Numbered from the stretch's first letter, positions 18,118 to 26,178 are shown. The stretch: 35,830 nt of DNA from CAYMKL01 sp964390805 (GCA_964390805.1 CAYMKL010000072.1:1-35830); one strand, 5' to 3'. Made by a program: numbers and translations. The notes: a model not told the origin generated them from the sequence alone.

Positions 18118-18245
18118 CAATCGGAAGATGTCTGTAGTGTGGACGCCAGCCCGCTTTTACAAAGCCTGCAGCAGGCTCGCGCCTGCACTCCGGCGCTCAA
18201 ATACTGACAATTGGCTTACAAGCGAATAGTGGCTCCAAGGCCGAT

Positions 18246-18274
18246 TTGAGGTTTTTTCTGTTTTGGTGTATCAT
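18246..18274 (+). promoter_or_regulatory. Sigma-70-type promoter of rplI
   Basis: TTGAGG (18246-18251), 17 bp with a T-rich spacer, TATCAT (18269-18274), 33 bp before the rplI start. Confidence 0.6.
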
Positions 18275-18307
18275 TAGGACAAATCGAGGATAGAAAGCGA
18301 GGAAGCC

Positions 18308-18760
18308 ATGAAGATACTCTTGACCCAGGATGTGGAGAGCTTAGGCAGGGCCGGTGAGATCAAAAAAGTACCAGATGGCTATGCGCGCAACTTCCTGATC
18401 CCTAAAGGCCTGGCCGTGCTGGCCACGGCAGGTGCGATAAAAGGGGTCCAGTTGCAGAGCAAGGCCGAGAAAAAGCTTCAACGGCAGGCCGAAGAGAAGG
18501 CCGCGTCCCTGGCCGAGATCCTGTGGCAACTGAGGCTGACCTTCAAGGCCAAGGCCGGAGAGAAGGATAGGCTCTATGGTTCCATAACTAGCGGTGACAT
18601 CGTGGAGGCCCTTGAGCGTCAGACAGGGCATACTTTCGACAAGCGCAAGATACAACTCAAAGGAGCCATCCGTGAGCTAGGCGAGCATCGCGTTCCCATC
18701 AAGTTGATGACCGACGTGGTGCCTGAGATCACAGTGATCGTTGAGCGGGAGGAAGAATAG
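18308..18760 (+). CDS. rplI: 50S ribosomal protein L9
   Basis: 150 residues, the full usual length. The N-terminal rRNA-binding domain has MKILLTQDVESLGRAGEIKKV and the L9 signature DGYARNFLIPKGLA. A long connecting helix (KAEKKLQRQAEEKAASLAEIL) leads to the C-terminal domain with GEKDRLYGSITSGDIVEAL and IKLMTDVVPEITVIV. It stabilises the L1 stalk region of the large subunit. The ATG is preceded by AGCGAGGA. The next gene starts 3 nt after the stop, so rplI heads an operon with the small zinc protein and hutH rather than the rpsF-ssb-rpsR cluster seen in many bacteria. Confidence 0.96.
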   Translation: MKILLTQDVESLGRAGEIKKVPDGYARNFLIPKGLAVLATAGAIKGVQLQSKAEKKLQRQAEEKAASLAEILWQLRLTFKAKAGEKDRLYGSITSGDIVEALERQTGHTFDKRKIQLKGAIRELGEHRVPIKLMTDVVPEITVIVEREEE

Positions 18761-18762
18761 CG

Positions 18763-19122
18763 ATGGCTGCCGGGTCGGACGAAAGTCTAGAGAAACGTGA
18801 ACTCATCAAGCATTTGGTAGCCAGCCTCCCTTGCGCCGTCTGTCAGCACTACCATGAGCCAGGCAATGTCCGCATTGTTGATCATCACGGTGAGATTTGG
18901 ATTATGACGGTGAAGTGCGATCACTGTGGCAGCCAGGGCTTGGTTTTCGCCATGATCCAGGATGGAGAGAAGCCAGAGATTGTCAACGAGCTTACATCCC
19001 AGGAGTGGGCCAGGTTCCGCGAGATGCCCCAGATAGATGCCGATGACGTCCTCGATGTCCACGAACTCCTAAGGGATTTCGACGGCGATTTCGTGGGGCT
19101 CTTTGAAGGCAGGGTAGGGTAA
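18763..19122 (+). CDS. Small zinc-binding hypothetical protein
   Basis: 119 residues. Two CxxC pairs (CAVC near 24-27 and CDHC near 52-55) with HYHEPGN and DHHGEIWIM between them suggest one zinc-ribbon-like site. The C-terminal third is acidic (DADDVLDVHELLRDFDGDF). It starts 3 nt after rplI, with GAGGAAG from the rplI end as its ribosome binding site, so it should be translated with L9. The family is not recognised; the position suggests a ribosome- or RNA-linked role, but nothing in the sequence proves it. Confidence 0.75.
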   Translation: MAAGSDESLEKRELIKHLVASLPCAVCQHYHEPGNVRIVDHHGEIWIMTVKCDHCGSQGLVFAMIQDGEKPEIVNELTSQEWARFREMPQIDADDVLDVHELLRDFDGDFVGLFEGRVG

Positions 19123-19251
19123 CGGTTGGCGATATATCCGCCTGGCTTAGTGATTCAGTTGATGGAAGACCAAATACCTCGTCGTGGCGTCCCAGGCGAG
19201 GTGTTTTTTGTCTCAGAGAATCATCATAGCCTCAACGGGGAGGATTTCCAA

Positions 19252-20829
19252 ATGAAGACCATAAGCCTCAATGGCGCGAATCTAACCATCGAAGATGTGG
19301 TGGATGTGGCTGAGAGCCGGGCGGCTCCTGAGGGAACACACGTCAAGATCGCTGCGGAGGCTCAGGAGAAGATCCAACGAGCCAGGCGAGCGGTGGAAGA
19401 GTTCGTAGAACGGGGCGAGATCATCTATGGTGTGACCACCGGGTTTGGCGCTTTCAAGGACAAGGTGATCTCGCCAGAGCAGACGGAAGAGCTGCAGCGC
19501 AACTTGCTCATGAGCCACGCCGCGGGGGTGGGCGATCCTTTCGATGAGGCCACCGTGCGGGCCCTGATGCTCATCCGAGCCAACACTCTGGCCAAGGGCC
19601 ACTCAGGCATACGGGCGCGGACCCTCGAAGCTTTGCTGGACTTAATCAACCGCGGGGTGCATCCCGTCGTCCCCGCCAAGGGCTCCCTGGGGGCCAGCGG
19701 CGACCTGGCGCCCCTGGCCCATACGTCGCTGGTGCTCATCGGCAAGGGGGAGGCCTTCTATCGAGGGGAAAGAATGGCCAGCGCTGAGGCCCTGCGGCGG
19801 GCTGGCCTGGCCCCTATCGAACTGGGGGCTAAAGAGGGCCTGGCTCTGATCAACGGCACGGCAGTGATGGCGGCCATCGGAGCCCTGACCACCTGGCGGG
19901 CAGATGGTTTGAGCCGCGTCGCTGACATCGCCGGTGGTCTGAGCCTGGAGGCCCTGCACGGCGTGCTCTGGGCTTTCGACGGGCGCATCCATGCCGTCCG
20001 CCCCCATCGCCATCAGAGTGATTGTGCTGCCTACCTCCGTCGCCTCATTGAGGGCAGCGAATTCCTTCGCCCCAACGATTCCCCCGATGTCCAGGACGCC
20101 TATACCCTGCGTTGCATACCCCAGGTACACGGCGCTGTGCGCGCTGCCATCTCCCACGCCCGTCAGGTGATCGAGACAGAACTGAATTCGGCCACCGATA
20201 ACCCCCTCTTTTTCTTCGAGGACGATGGTAAGGCTGTTTGCTTATCGGGAGGCAACTTCCACGGCGAGCCGCTGGCACTGGTCATGGACTACCTGGCCAT
20301 AGCCTTGACCGAATTGGGCAACATCTCAGAGCGGCGTTTGGCCCGCCTCCTGGACGAGGGCGGAAACCCTCGCTTCAGTAATCAGGGCACGTTGCCGGCC
20401 TTCCTCGTCAAGCAAGGGGGTTTGAACTCAGGATTTATGTTAACTCAGTATACAGCGGCAGCCCTGGCCTCGGAGAACAAGGTGCTGGCCCACCCTGCCA
20501 GCGCGGATACCATCCCCAGCTCGGCCAATATCGAGGATCACGTTAGTATGGGGTGCACCGCTGCCCGCCAGGCGCGGGAGGTGCTGGAGAACACGGAGAC
20601 CATACTGGCCATTGAGCTTTTCGCCGCTGCCCAGGGCATTGATTTCCGGCGGGAGATGCTAGGTGGGAATCCTCAGCTTGGGAAGGGAACGGCCATTGCC
20701 TACGAGCTGATACGACAGCGGGTGCCCTTCCTGGAGCAGGACGCCATCATGTATCCCCATATTGAGGCGGTGTGTGATTTGGTTAGGAGCGGGGAGTTGC
20801 TGCGAGCGGTGGAGGGGGCAGGCGAGTAA
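19252..20829 (+). CDS. hutH: Histidine ammonia-lyase
   Basis: 525 residues from ATG 19252, which has GGGAGG at good spacing; the longer frame from 19126 lacks one. The enzyme converts L-histidine to trans-urocanate and ammonia. The Ala-Ser-Gly that forms the MIO cofactor is at 148-150 (GSLGASGDLAPLAH), the catalytic Tyr in YGVTTGFG near 59, and SHAAGVG at 88-94 carries the His typical of histidine rather than phenylalanine lyases. Later conserved blocks are NGTAVM, QDAYTLRCIPQVHG, ELNSATDNPLFF and SSANIEDHVSMG. The rest of the hut pathway (hutU, hutI) is absent from the window. It follows rplI and the zinc protein in one direction and converges on the Cas6-like gene with 7 bp between stops. 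Confidence 0.93.
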   Translation: MKTISLNGANLTIEDVVDVAESRAAPEGTHVKIAAEAQEKIQRARRAVEEFVERGEIIYGVTTGFGAFKDKVISPEQTEELQRNLLMSHAAGVGDPFDEATVRALMLIRANTLAKGHSGIRARTLEALLDLINRGVHPVVPAKGSLGASGDLAPLAHTSLVLIGKGEAFYRGERMASAEALRRAGLAPIELGAKEGLALINGTAVMAAIGALTTWRADGLSRVADIAGGLSLEALHGVLWAFDGRIHAVRPHRHQSDCAAYLRRLIEGSEFLRPNDSPDVQDAYTLRCIPQVHGAVRAAISHARQVIETELNSATDNPLFFFEDDGKAVCLSGGNFHGEPLALVMDYLAIALTELGNISERRLARLLDEGGNPRFSNQGTLPAFLVKQGGLNSGFMLTQYTAAALASENKVLAHPASADTIPSSANIEDHVSMGCTAARQAREVLENTETILAIELFAAAQGIDFRREMLGGNPQLGKGTAIAYELIRQRVPFLEQDAIMYPHIEAVCDLVRSGELLRAVEGAGE

Positions 20830-20836
20830 TGACACT

Positions 20837-21841
20837 TCAACTTATCGCAAAGGTGCCACACCCGAAGTGGGTCTGTCTGCCGATGTGGAGTATGGATGCC
20901 AGCTCGAGGTAGGGGATGATGGGATGCGGTATGGAGGCAAAGGTTTGGGTTCCTATCCAGGACCCTGGGCAGTTCTTGGGGGCAGGCTCAAGGCCTTTGT
21001 AATGGATGGGAATATGAGAAGCTTGTTCTATGGCTGCCCGGAGCTCCGCCTGTTCTTCTGCGCTTAGAATAGCCCACACGTCGTCAGGCGTATTGTACTT
21101 GCCGGGCAATAGCAGACTCATCCGGCTGACCAAGGAATCCAACATGCTCTGCAAAGTTGGCACTTGACGAGAAGGTATTTTCTTTCGACGACGTCGTCGG
21201 CCGGCCTGGTTTGCGTCGCTGAAGTCAAAAGGCGTTATCCAGGTTAGGCGGTCGAGCACACGCTCTGACCTCGGCTCAAAAGTCAATCCTTCAGCCCACT
21301 GAACGGGAGTGGCGCGATAGTTCAGGTCCAGCCGCCCATCACTCACCACGGGCTCCCACTGGGGGCCCCGCGCGGCATAAACTGCCTGGATGTCGAATCG
21401 GCCCCACAAGCCGTTCTTGCGCTGCAACTGCTGATCAGAAACGATTGCTGCTTCCTCCAGAGCCGGCAAGATCACCTCCAGAAACAGGCCGTGATCCGCG
21501 CTCTCCCCCATCAGCTTGAGTTCCCACAGGATCAACTCTCCCCGCCCATAGATCTTCTTCCCCGGATAAACAAACAACACCGTTTCAATCGGCCACGATG
21601 CTTCTGGCACTGTCTGGGGCTTTTTCTTCCCTACCAGGGAGACTCCGCCGTGCTCATCCCACGGAGCCAGGGCTTTACGCCAGGGGCGGGCCTCACGAGT
21701 GGGAAGACGATTGGCAATCATGGTTCCCAGAACCAGGGACAGCTCTGTGGATAGACACCTGGGCAAGCGGACCAACGAGCTATTGACCCGCAACACAAAC
21801 AGATAGCGGATAAGCCTAATGGGTTTGATAAAAGGCCACAT
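20837..21841 (-). CDS. Cas6-like RNA endonuclease (RAMP fold)
   Basis: 334 residues. The C-terminus LASILHIGRQTHFGCGTFAIS is the glycine-rich loop of Cas6 proteins of the CRISPR_Cas6 (PF10040) type. Other fitting parts are the opening RYLFVLRVNSSLVRLPRC, the middle GELILWELKLMGESADHGLFLEVILPALEEA, GLWGRFDIQAVYA and the strand before a proline turn, LDRLTWITPFDF. Cas6 cuts CRISPR precursor RNA next to repeats. A basic RRRRRKKIP stretch near 225 could bind RNA. Catalytic residues are not obvious. The start overlaps the zinc-ribbon gene by 26 nt, so it is the last gene of the RAMP operon. The family call rests on pattern similarity only; a structural RAMP subunit without nuclease activity is the main alternative. 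Confidence 0.65.
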   Translation of the reverse strand: MWPFIKPIRLIRYLFVLRVNSSLVRLPRCLSTELSLVLGTMIANRLPTREARPWRKALAPWDEHGGVSLVGKKKPQTVPEASWPIETVLFVYPGKKIYGRGELILWELKLMGESADHGLFLEVILPALEEAAIVSDQQLQRKNGLWGRFDIQAVYAARGPQWEPVVSDGRLDLNYRATPVQWAEGLTFEPRSERVLDRLTWITPFDFSDANQAGRRRRRKKIPSRQVPTLQSMLDSLVSRMSLLLPGKYNTPDDVWAILSAEEQAELRAAIEQASHIPIHYKGLEPAPKNCPGSWIGTQTFASIPHPIIPYLELASILHIGRQTHFGCGTFAIS

Positions 21842-22760
21842 AATTAACGAGTTCGTACAGCAATTTGATTCGATTCTTGGGCCACTGTCGAATCCGCCAG
21901 GCGTTCAGCATGTCTTTGGCTTCCTGAGTCAAGTAGCCCATGAATCTTCCCCAATAGAACTGTTCCTCGCTGGCATCCTCCAAATTCAGTAACTCGTACA
22001 GCGAAGCTTGTTCCTGGGGGCGCAGGATGGTCCGAAAGACCGCCGCCATCTCTAGCACGCTCAAGAATTCGGAAACTTCAAAGGTGAGCAAGCCTTGCTT
22101 GTCGCGGGTGTGGGGCCTCAGGATCTGATGGGGCGCAGAGAAGAACCGGACGCGCAACTGATCCATGGGAAATCGAGCCTCATGATAGACAGCTCTACAG
22201 AGAACGTCTCCCATGTTCACCCCTTTTCCCGCTCCGGTGGTGGGAAGGATTTGGATCAGTCCCTTCAGGTCAGCTCCGTGGTAGATGACGAGCTCCTGAA
22301 GCCACGGCTTCAGCTCGCGCCTGGGCATCATCAACAGAAAGTGGTTCTCGTCGTGGACATAGGCGCCCAGGACGTGGTGGTTGCTGAATCCCCCACCCAT
22401 TCGAAGCAGCTTCGACAGGCGACTGACGAGTCCCCATAAGACGATGGATTGACGGGAGATTCCGCCCAACTTGCTGGCTCTGGTCACGATAGCCTGGCAC
22501 GATGGACAGCGGTGTCCTGAGCCTTGTCCTGAGCGCCGCTTCGCTAACGGTCGAAGGGCTGTCGAAGGGTAGTTCTGCCGGGAAGAAGGCGCGCGAGGAT
22601 AGACCCAGCATCGTTGGCAAGGGCCATCGAGGGCAGAAAAAGGCGGCCCGATCTCATCCCCAGTGGGAAAGAGATCGGGCCTGCTCGTGAGACATTCCAG
22701 CGTGGCTAACAACTCGGCGCCGCTTTCACTACGGCGCAGCCAATCAAAGCTGCTTAACAT
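21816..22760 (-). CDS. Zinc-ribbon protein of the RAMP operon, unrecognised
   Basis: 314 residues, family not recognised. An N-terminal zinc ribbon is formed by CQRC and CPSC (about 48-51 and 84-87). The loop between them holds YPSTALRPL...SGQGSG, encoded by a dispersed repeat (22513-22570). The rest is mixed alpha/beta with RMGGGFSNHHVLGAYVHDENHFLLMM, QILPTTGAGKGVNMGDVL and a basic helical end (RIRQWPKNRIKLLYELV). It overlaps the upstream RAMP gene by 17 nt and the downstream Cas6-like gene by 26 nt, so the three should be made together. A subunit of an RNA-binding complex is inferred. No palm/cyclase GGDD or HD motif is present, so it is not an evident Cas10. Confidence 0.75.
   Translation of the reverse strand: MLSSFDWLRRSESGAELLATLECLTSRPDLFPTGDEIGPPFSALDGPCQRCWVYPRAPSSRQNYPSTALRPLAKRRSGQGSGHRCPSCQAIVTRASKLGGISRQSIVLWGLVSRLSKLLRMGGGFSNHHVLGAYVHDENHFLLMMPRRELKPWLQELVIYHGADLKGLIQILPTTGAGKGVNMGDVLCRAVYHEARFPMDQLRVRFFSAPHQILRPHTRDKQGLLTFEVSEFLSVLEMAAVFRTILRPQEQASLYELLNLEDASEEQFYWGRFMGYLTQEAKDMLNAWRIRQWPKNRIKLLYELVNYVAFYQTH
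22513..22570. repeat. Doubled 24-bp dispersed element, copy 5 (inside the zinc-ribbon gene)
   Basis: TGTCCTGAGCCTTGTCCTGAG at its left end and GGTCGAAGGGCTGTCGAAGGG at its right end, around GCCGCTTCGCTAAC. Read in frame on the minus strand as PSTALRPLAKRRSGQGS, similar to the insert in the STAND regulator. Confidence 0.65.
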
Positions 22761-25700
22761 TCAGAGCCCTTCGCAGTGCGGTATGATGATAAACCACCTC
22801 GGGCTTGAGCCACTCGTCAACCTGGATGGGCAACTGCCAGCTCTGTTCGGGCTCGCCAGCGTATCGCTTGGCCCAGTCAATCAGGAAGCTGCCGGGGAGA
22901 ATACGCAGGCGCAGGCTGCCAAAACCCAGGTAGCGGTTGTTCCCCATCTTGTGAGCGAGCCCTGGCTTCAGTCCCACACACCATATCAGCCTTTGCAGTT
23001 CTTGTTTTTCGAGGTTCCAGAAGCGAATCGTGAAGCGGGCACGGGCGCCGGGCAGTATGGCTCTGAAGTAGCGGGCCTGGAAGGTGTCGGGTTGAAAGTC
23101 TTCCACCTGCCTGGCAATGGGAGCCAGCGGCGCGTGGGGAAAGACGCGCCAGGTCTTGCCGATGAGTTGCATGGCAGCGGAGCTACCCTCTACGCTTTGC
23201 CACTCACTTCCGGTGTACTGCCAATTGCCGTAGGGATACGGCACCTTGAACCAGGCCAGTTCTGGTTCTTCAAACAAGCCAAAGCCGAAGGACAAGCGCC
23301 CCATGATGGCCTGGTTCGGGCCCCTTCCCACCCAGCCGAACAGACCATCGGTGGGGTTCAAGCGGCTGATGTCAGGGCTTGGCTCGCGGGAATCGCTGGC
23401 GATGGAGTAGATATGGCGCAGCATCCCTTTGATGCTCCGACTGGGGAGGGCGTAGATTTTGTCGGGACCTCGCTGGGCGGCCTCAGGGGGAGCCATGGCG
23501 AAGAAGTCCCAGCCGTTTACGGGTCCGGCGTCCAGGGTGGCTCTGAAGGACGGTTCGCCGCTCTCGCGGATGTTGAGAGGCGTCAGCACCTCGGCTTCCA
23601 CGGCCAGCGTGCCGCAATAGCCGCCAAAAGCCCGGTGCGAGATGAAGCCGGCCCTGGCCCTGGGCGGCGGGCGGAAAACCTCGCTGCGGGAGACCTCTTG
23701 CTCAGGAACGAGAGGGTAGAGAGCCTGCAAGGCATTGGCGGCCGCCTCGCCCTCCAGGTCTAGCTTTTGCCACAGGCCATCCTGACTCAACGTCTGCTTC
23801 CCGAACAATTTCTCGCCCACGCCATCTGGGTCTGCTGTCAGCCAGGTGAGCCTGGACACGTGCGCCTTGACCCAGCCGAAACCGCTGGTCTTCTCGCCGC
23901 CCACGGCGATGTCGCCCCTCTGGAAATCCTGGAGCAAGTGCACCAGGAGAGACAGGGCCTCCAAATCTTGTTCTTCGACGTCCTGAACGTCCACCTGGAG
24001 TTGGAAAGTGAGCTGATCGCCATAGGCAAAGAGGTAGTCGTGCTTGGCGGCCTCTAGCGGCTGTCCTGTTCCCGGGTTCATCTTGACCCCATCCATCGAG
24101 CACCAGGCGCGTTCCGGATCCAGCGGGTCGGTGAGATAGGCATCGGAGAAGAAGGCCAGTCCCCGCTTCCGTTGAGCGCCAAAGAGACGGTTCAACACCT
24201 CGGTAGTCTTGCGCGACTCCCCCCACAGGGTTTTTAGCACCTGGGTAGCGCGCTTTCTGAAAGCTCCTTTGATGGTGCTGCCGGGGACATAGATCTCCCA
24301 GGCCCCCTGCTCCCGCGCAGACGGCGACCAGGCTAACATGCGCATGAACACCGTGTCGTAGGGCTTGCCGTATTTGCGAGAAATCTCTCGATTGGACGGG
24401 CCACCGGCGCGAAAATCAATGTGGTGCGGCTGAGCCAGTTCCTGGCGGGTATGATCGCGATAGCCCTTGAGGAAGGCGATCATGTTCCTGTCGTTGGTGA
24501 TGCTCTTGTTCAAGTTCTTGGGATGTAACATGTGGCGGAATCGCACTCGACGGTGGGCGGCGGTGAATTCCCGCCACGTTGCGGGACTGATACCCTCTGG
24601 GGGAAGGTTCGGGTCGCCCCACTGGTACTCGTCAATCTGACGCTTGAGCAACATAGTTTTGATGCGTAGGTGTTCCTCTCGGGTTGCGATCTCCGCGTCC
24701 ACCCAGGCGTCGCTCTGGAGCAGGGTGATCTGGTGATCCACCTGCTGGTAGAGACGGAAGAGGATGCCCCAACACGCTGGCGTCAGAATCTCCACCAGAG
24801 CCGCTTCGCTTTGAATCTGTTCCGCGAGACGGTCTCCCAGAGCGACGTCCAGCCCCAGGCTGTTGGCAGTCTCCAGCCAGGCTTCGTGATTGAGTTGCTC
24901 GCTGACCTGGCGCTGTTGCTCCATGACCTTGAGGATACGCTTGGCCATGTTTGCCTTTTTCCCCAGGGCTTCCCTGAACGCAGCATCGGCCGCTTCTTTG
25001 CTGGGGAAAGGCTGCTCGACCAGGGGCTGAATCTGAGCGAGTATTGTCTTGGAAAGCGCGTATTTCCCCTTGCCCAGCTTGACCGCGGCCTGGGTTGGCA
25101 AGACCCAAATCTCGACCTCCCCGATGGATTGCTCTCTCAGCCAAATCGCAATGATCCTCGGCAGATACTCGGCGAACTTGTGCTTCCAGTCTTCCGGACT
25201 GAGGATTGGGCCGGCCAGCCCCATGGCCAGCCGCTCGCGGATGGGGTCCGGCAGGTCGCGCATCGCCTCCACCAGCAAACGGCCTTCGATGGCGGCGAAA
25301 GAGGGCACGTCGGGGTCTACCTTGCCCCAGTTCCAGCCGACCATCACGGGGTTTGTGGCGTTGAAGGTCAGGCCTATCCTCAGATGATTGGTCCCAGAAT
25401 GTAGGCTGGGAGGCGTTTCGGGGAGCAAAGATGCCAGGTCCATTTCCAGGCGAACCCGCCCCAGCCCTTTGCTCTTGCCGGCTCCAAACCAGAACCGTCC
25501 CCCCGCGAGTTCCTGCAAGACGTAGTACAACTGAGCCGCGTTTTCGCCTTGCCGCAGCACCGTCTCGTTTACAGACAAGGCGAAATCGAAAACGGAGTTG
25601 CGGAACAGCGTTTCCATCTTGTAGTTCGCATTCGCCTCCGCAGCCCAGCGGTCCTCGTCCAGCTTGATGCCCATGCGCAAGTCGAAGAAGCGGTCTCGAG

Positions 25701-25980
25701 GATAGCTCTTCTCCTGCAACTGGCACTCGACTTTGGTGATGAGCCCTTTCGGCAGGGGCGAGTCGTACAACCGCAGCCACATGCGATTCAGCAGGCCGGT
25801 GTTCTGGCCACGGCGCGATTGCCCGATGAAGGCGTCCATCAACGACTCGGCCGTGCCTGCGATTTCCCCGGCCAGAGAGACCAGCCGGTGGGTCCCATCT
25901 CCATCCCTCGTGAAAAGGGTCTTGCGTGCATTCCCTCTGTAAATCGGGGATTCCGCATAAAGCTTACCTTTCAGAATCAT
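22744..25980 (-). CDS. Large multi-RAMP (Cas7-like) fusion protein
   Basis: 1078 residues with several RAMP modules. Glycine-rich loops GAGKSKGLGRVRLEM (166-180), GGEKTSGFGWVKA (694-706) and NNRYLGFGSLRLRI (1014-1027) each close one RAMP domain. Two further hallmark helices, VPGSTIKGAFR (565-575) and LPSRSIKGMLR (845-855), match the IPGSSLKG motif of Csm3/Cmr4. LFGAQRKRGLAFFSDA (599-614) is the matching 'FG...g.l.fsDA' block. Asp542 and Asp825 sit where Csm3-type proteins carry the catalytic Asp. Residues 290-470 are a mostly helical insert. The C-terminal 600 residues recall the TIGR03986 RAMP family. ATAAAGGAG precedes the ATG. A guide-binding RNase backbone, as in type III effectors or the Cas7-11 fusion, is inferred; it is shorter than Cas7-11 and has no zinc-finger insert. 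Confidence 0.8.
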   Translation of the reverse strand: MILKGKLYAESPIYRGNARKTLFTRDGDGTHRLVSLAGEIAGTAESLMDAFIGQSRRGQNTGLLNRMWLRLYDSPLPKGLITKVECQLQEKSYPRDRFFDLRMGIKLDEDRWAAEANANYKMETLFRNSVFDFALSVNETVLRQGENAAQLYYVLQELAGGRFWFGAGKSKGLGRVRLEMDLASLLPETPPSLHSGTNHLRIGLTFNATNPVMVGWNWGKVDPDVPSFAAIEGRLLVEAMRDLPDPIRERLAMGLAGPILSPEDWKHKFAEYLPRIIAIWLREQSIGEVEIWVLPTQAAVKLGKGKYALSKTILAQIQPLVEQPFPSKEAADAAFREALGKKANMAKRILKVMEQQRQVSEQLNHEAWLETANSLGLDVALGDRLAEQIQSEAALVEILTPACWGILFRLYQQVDHQITLLQSDAWVDAEIATREEHLRIKTMLLKRQIDEYQWGDPNLPPEGISPATWREFTAAHRRVRFRHMLHPKNLNKSITNDRNMIAFLKGYRDHTRQELAQPHHIDFRAGGPSNREISRKYGKPYDTVFMRMLAWSPSAREQGAWEIYVPGSTIKGAFRKRATQVLKTLWGESRKTTEVLNRLFGAQRKRGLAFFSDAYLTDPLDPERAWCSMDGVKMNPGTGQPLEAAKHDYLFAYGDQLTFQLQVDVQDVEEQDLEALSLLVHLLQDFQRGDIAVGGEKTSGFGWVKAHVSRLTWLTADPDGVGEKLFGKQTLSQDGLWQKLDLEGEAAANALQALYPLVPEQEVSRSEVFRPPPRARAGFISHRAFGGYCGTLAVEAEVLTPLNIRESGEPSFRATLDAGPVNGWDFFAMAPPEAAQRGPDKIYALPSRSIKGMLRHIYSIASDSREPSPDISRLNPTDGLFGWVGRGPNQAIMGRLSFGFGLFEEPELAWFKVPYPYGNWQYTGSEWQSVEGSSAAMQLIGKTWRVFPHAPLAPIARQVEDFQPDTFQARYFRAILPGARARFTIRFWNLEKQELQRLIWCVGLKPGLAHKMGNNRYLGFGSLRLRILPGSFLIDWAKRYAGEPEQSWQLPIQVDEWLKPEVVYHHTALRRALNVKQL

Positions 25981-26174
25981 GACAATCTCCTTTATGCAAT
26001 TCTACTTCACAACTCACTACCGGACATTTCAGGCGAAATCAGGTTTTCTCCCACCTGCATGGACGAACTGTTGCTTTTGGGGGCTCTCTGCGGTGCGAAA
26101 AGCTACCATCCTTTAGACAAAAAACTGATTTCTGAGGACCTTTGTCACTATTGTACATCAAAGCCAGTCATTGG
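25981..26174 (-). other. Leader of the RAMP operon
   Basis: About 160 nt of untranslated leader follow the promoter at 26150-26178. An 8-bp inverted pair (GAAATCAG 26035-26042 with CTGATTTC 26125-26132) and short GACAAA/TTTGTC arms could fold, but no CRISPR repeat, uORF or riboswitch is recognised. Confidence 0.4.
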
Positions 26175-26178
26175 TCAA
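26150..26178 (-). promoter_or_regulatory. Sigma-70-type promoter of the RAMP operon
   Basis: On the minus strand: TTGACC (26173-26178), 17 bp, TACAAT (26150-26155). The -35 box overlaps the rtcA stop. The operon can thus be expressed apart from rtcA. Confidence 0.65.

Larger units (their letters stand above)
17872..18307. other. Divergent promoter region with dispersed repeats
   Basis: Holds the minus promoter for the RodZ-like gene, the plus promoter for rplI and a 24-bp element (17938-17958) set inside another repeat with GGGACGCAGAC before it and ACACGCAGATTTTCGCAGAT after it. No ORF is supported. Confidence 0.6.

Noticed and set aside
21816..22760. Zinc-ribbon protein considered as a degenerate Cas10
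   Set aside because: No GGDD palm or HD motif and too short; only the zinc ribbon is shared with many families.
22663..23763. 366-codon frame on the plus strand opposite the RAMP fusion
   Set aside because: Antisense shadow of a G/C-rich gene; the minus strand has clear RAMP motifs in the same place.
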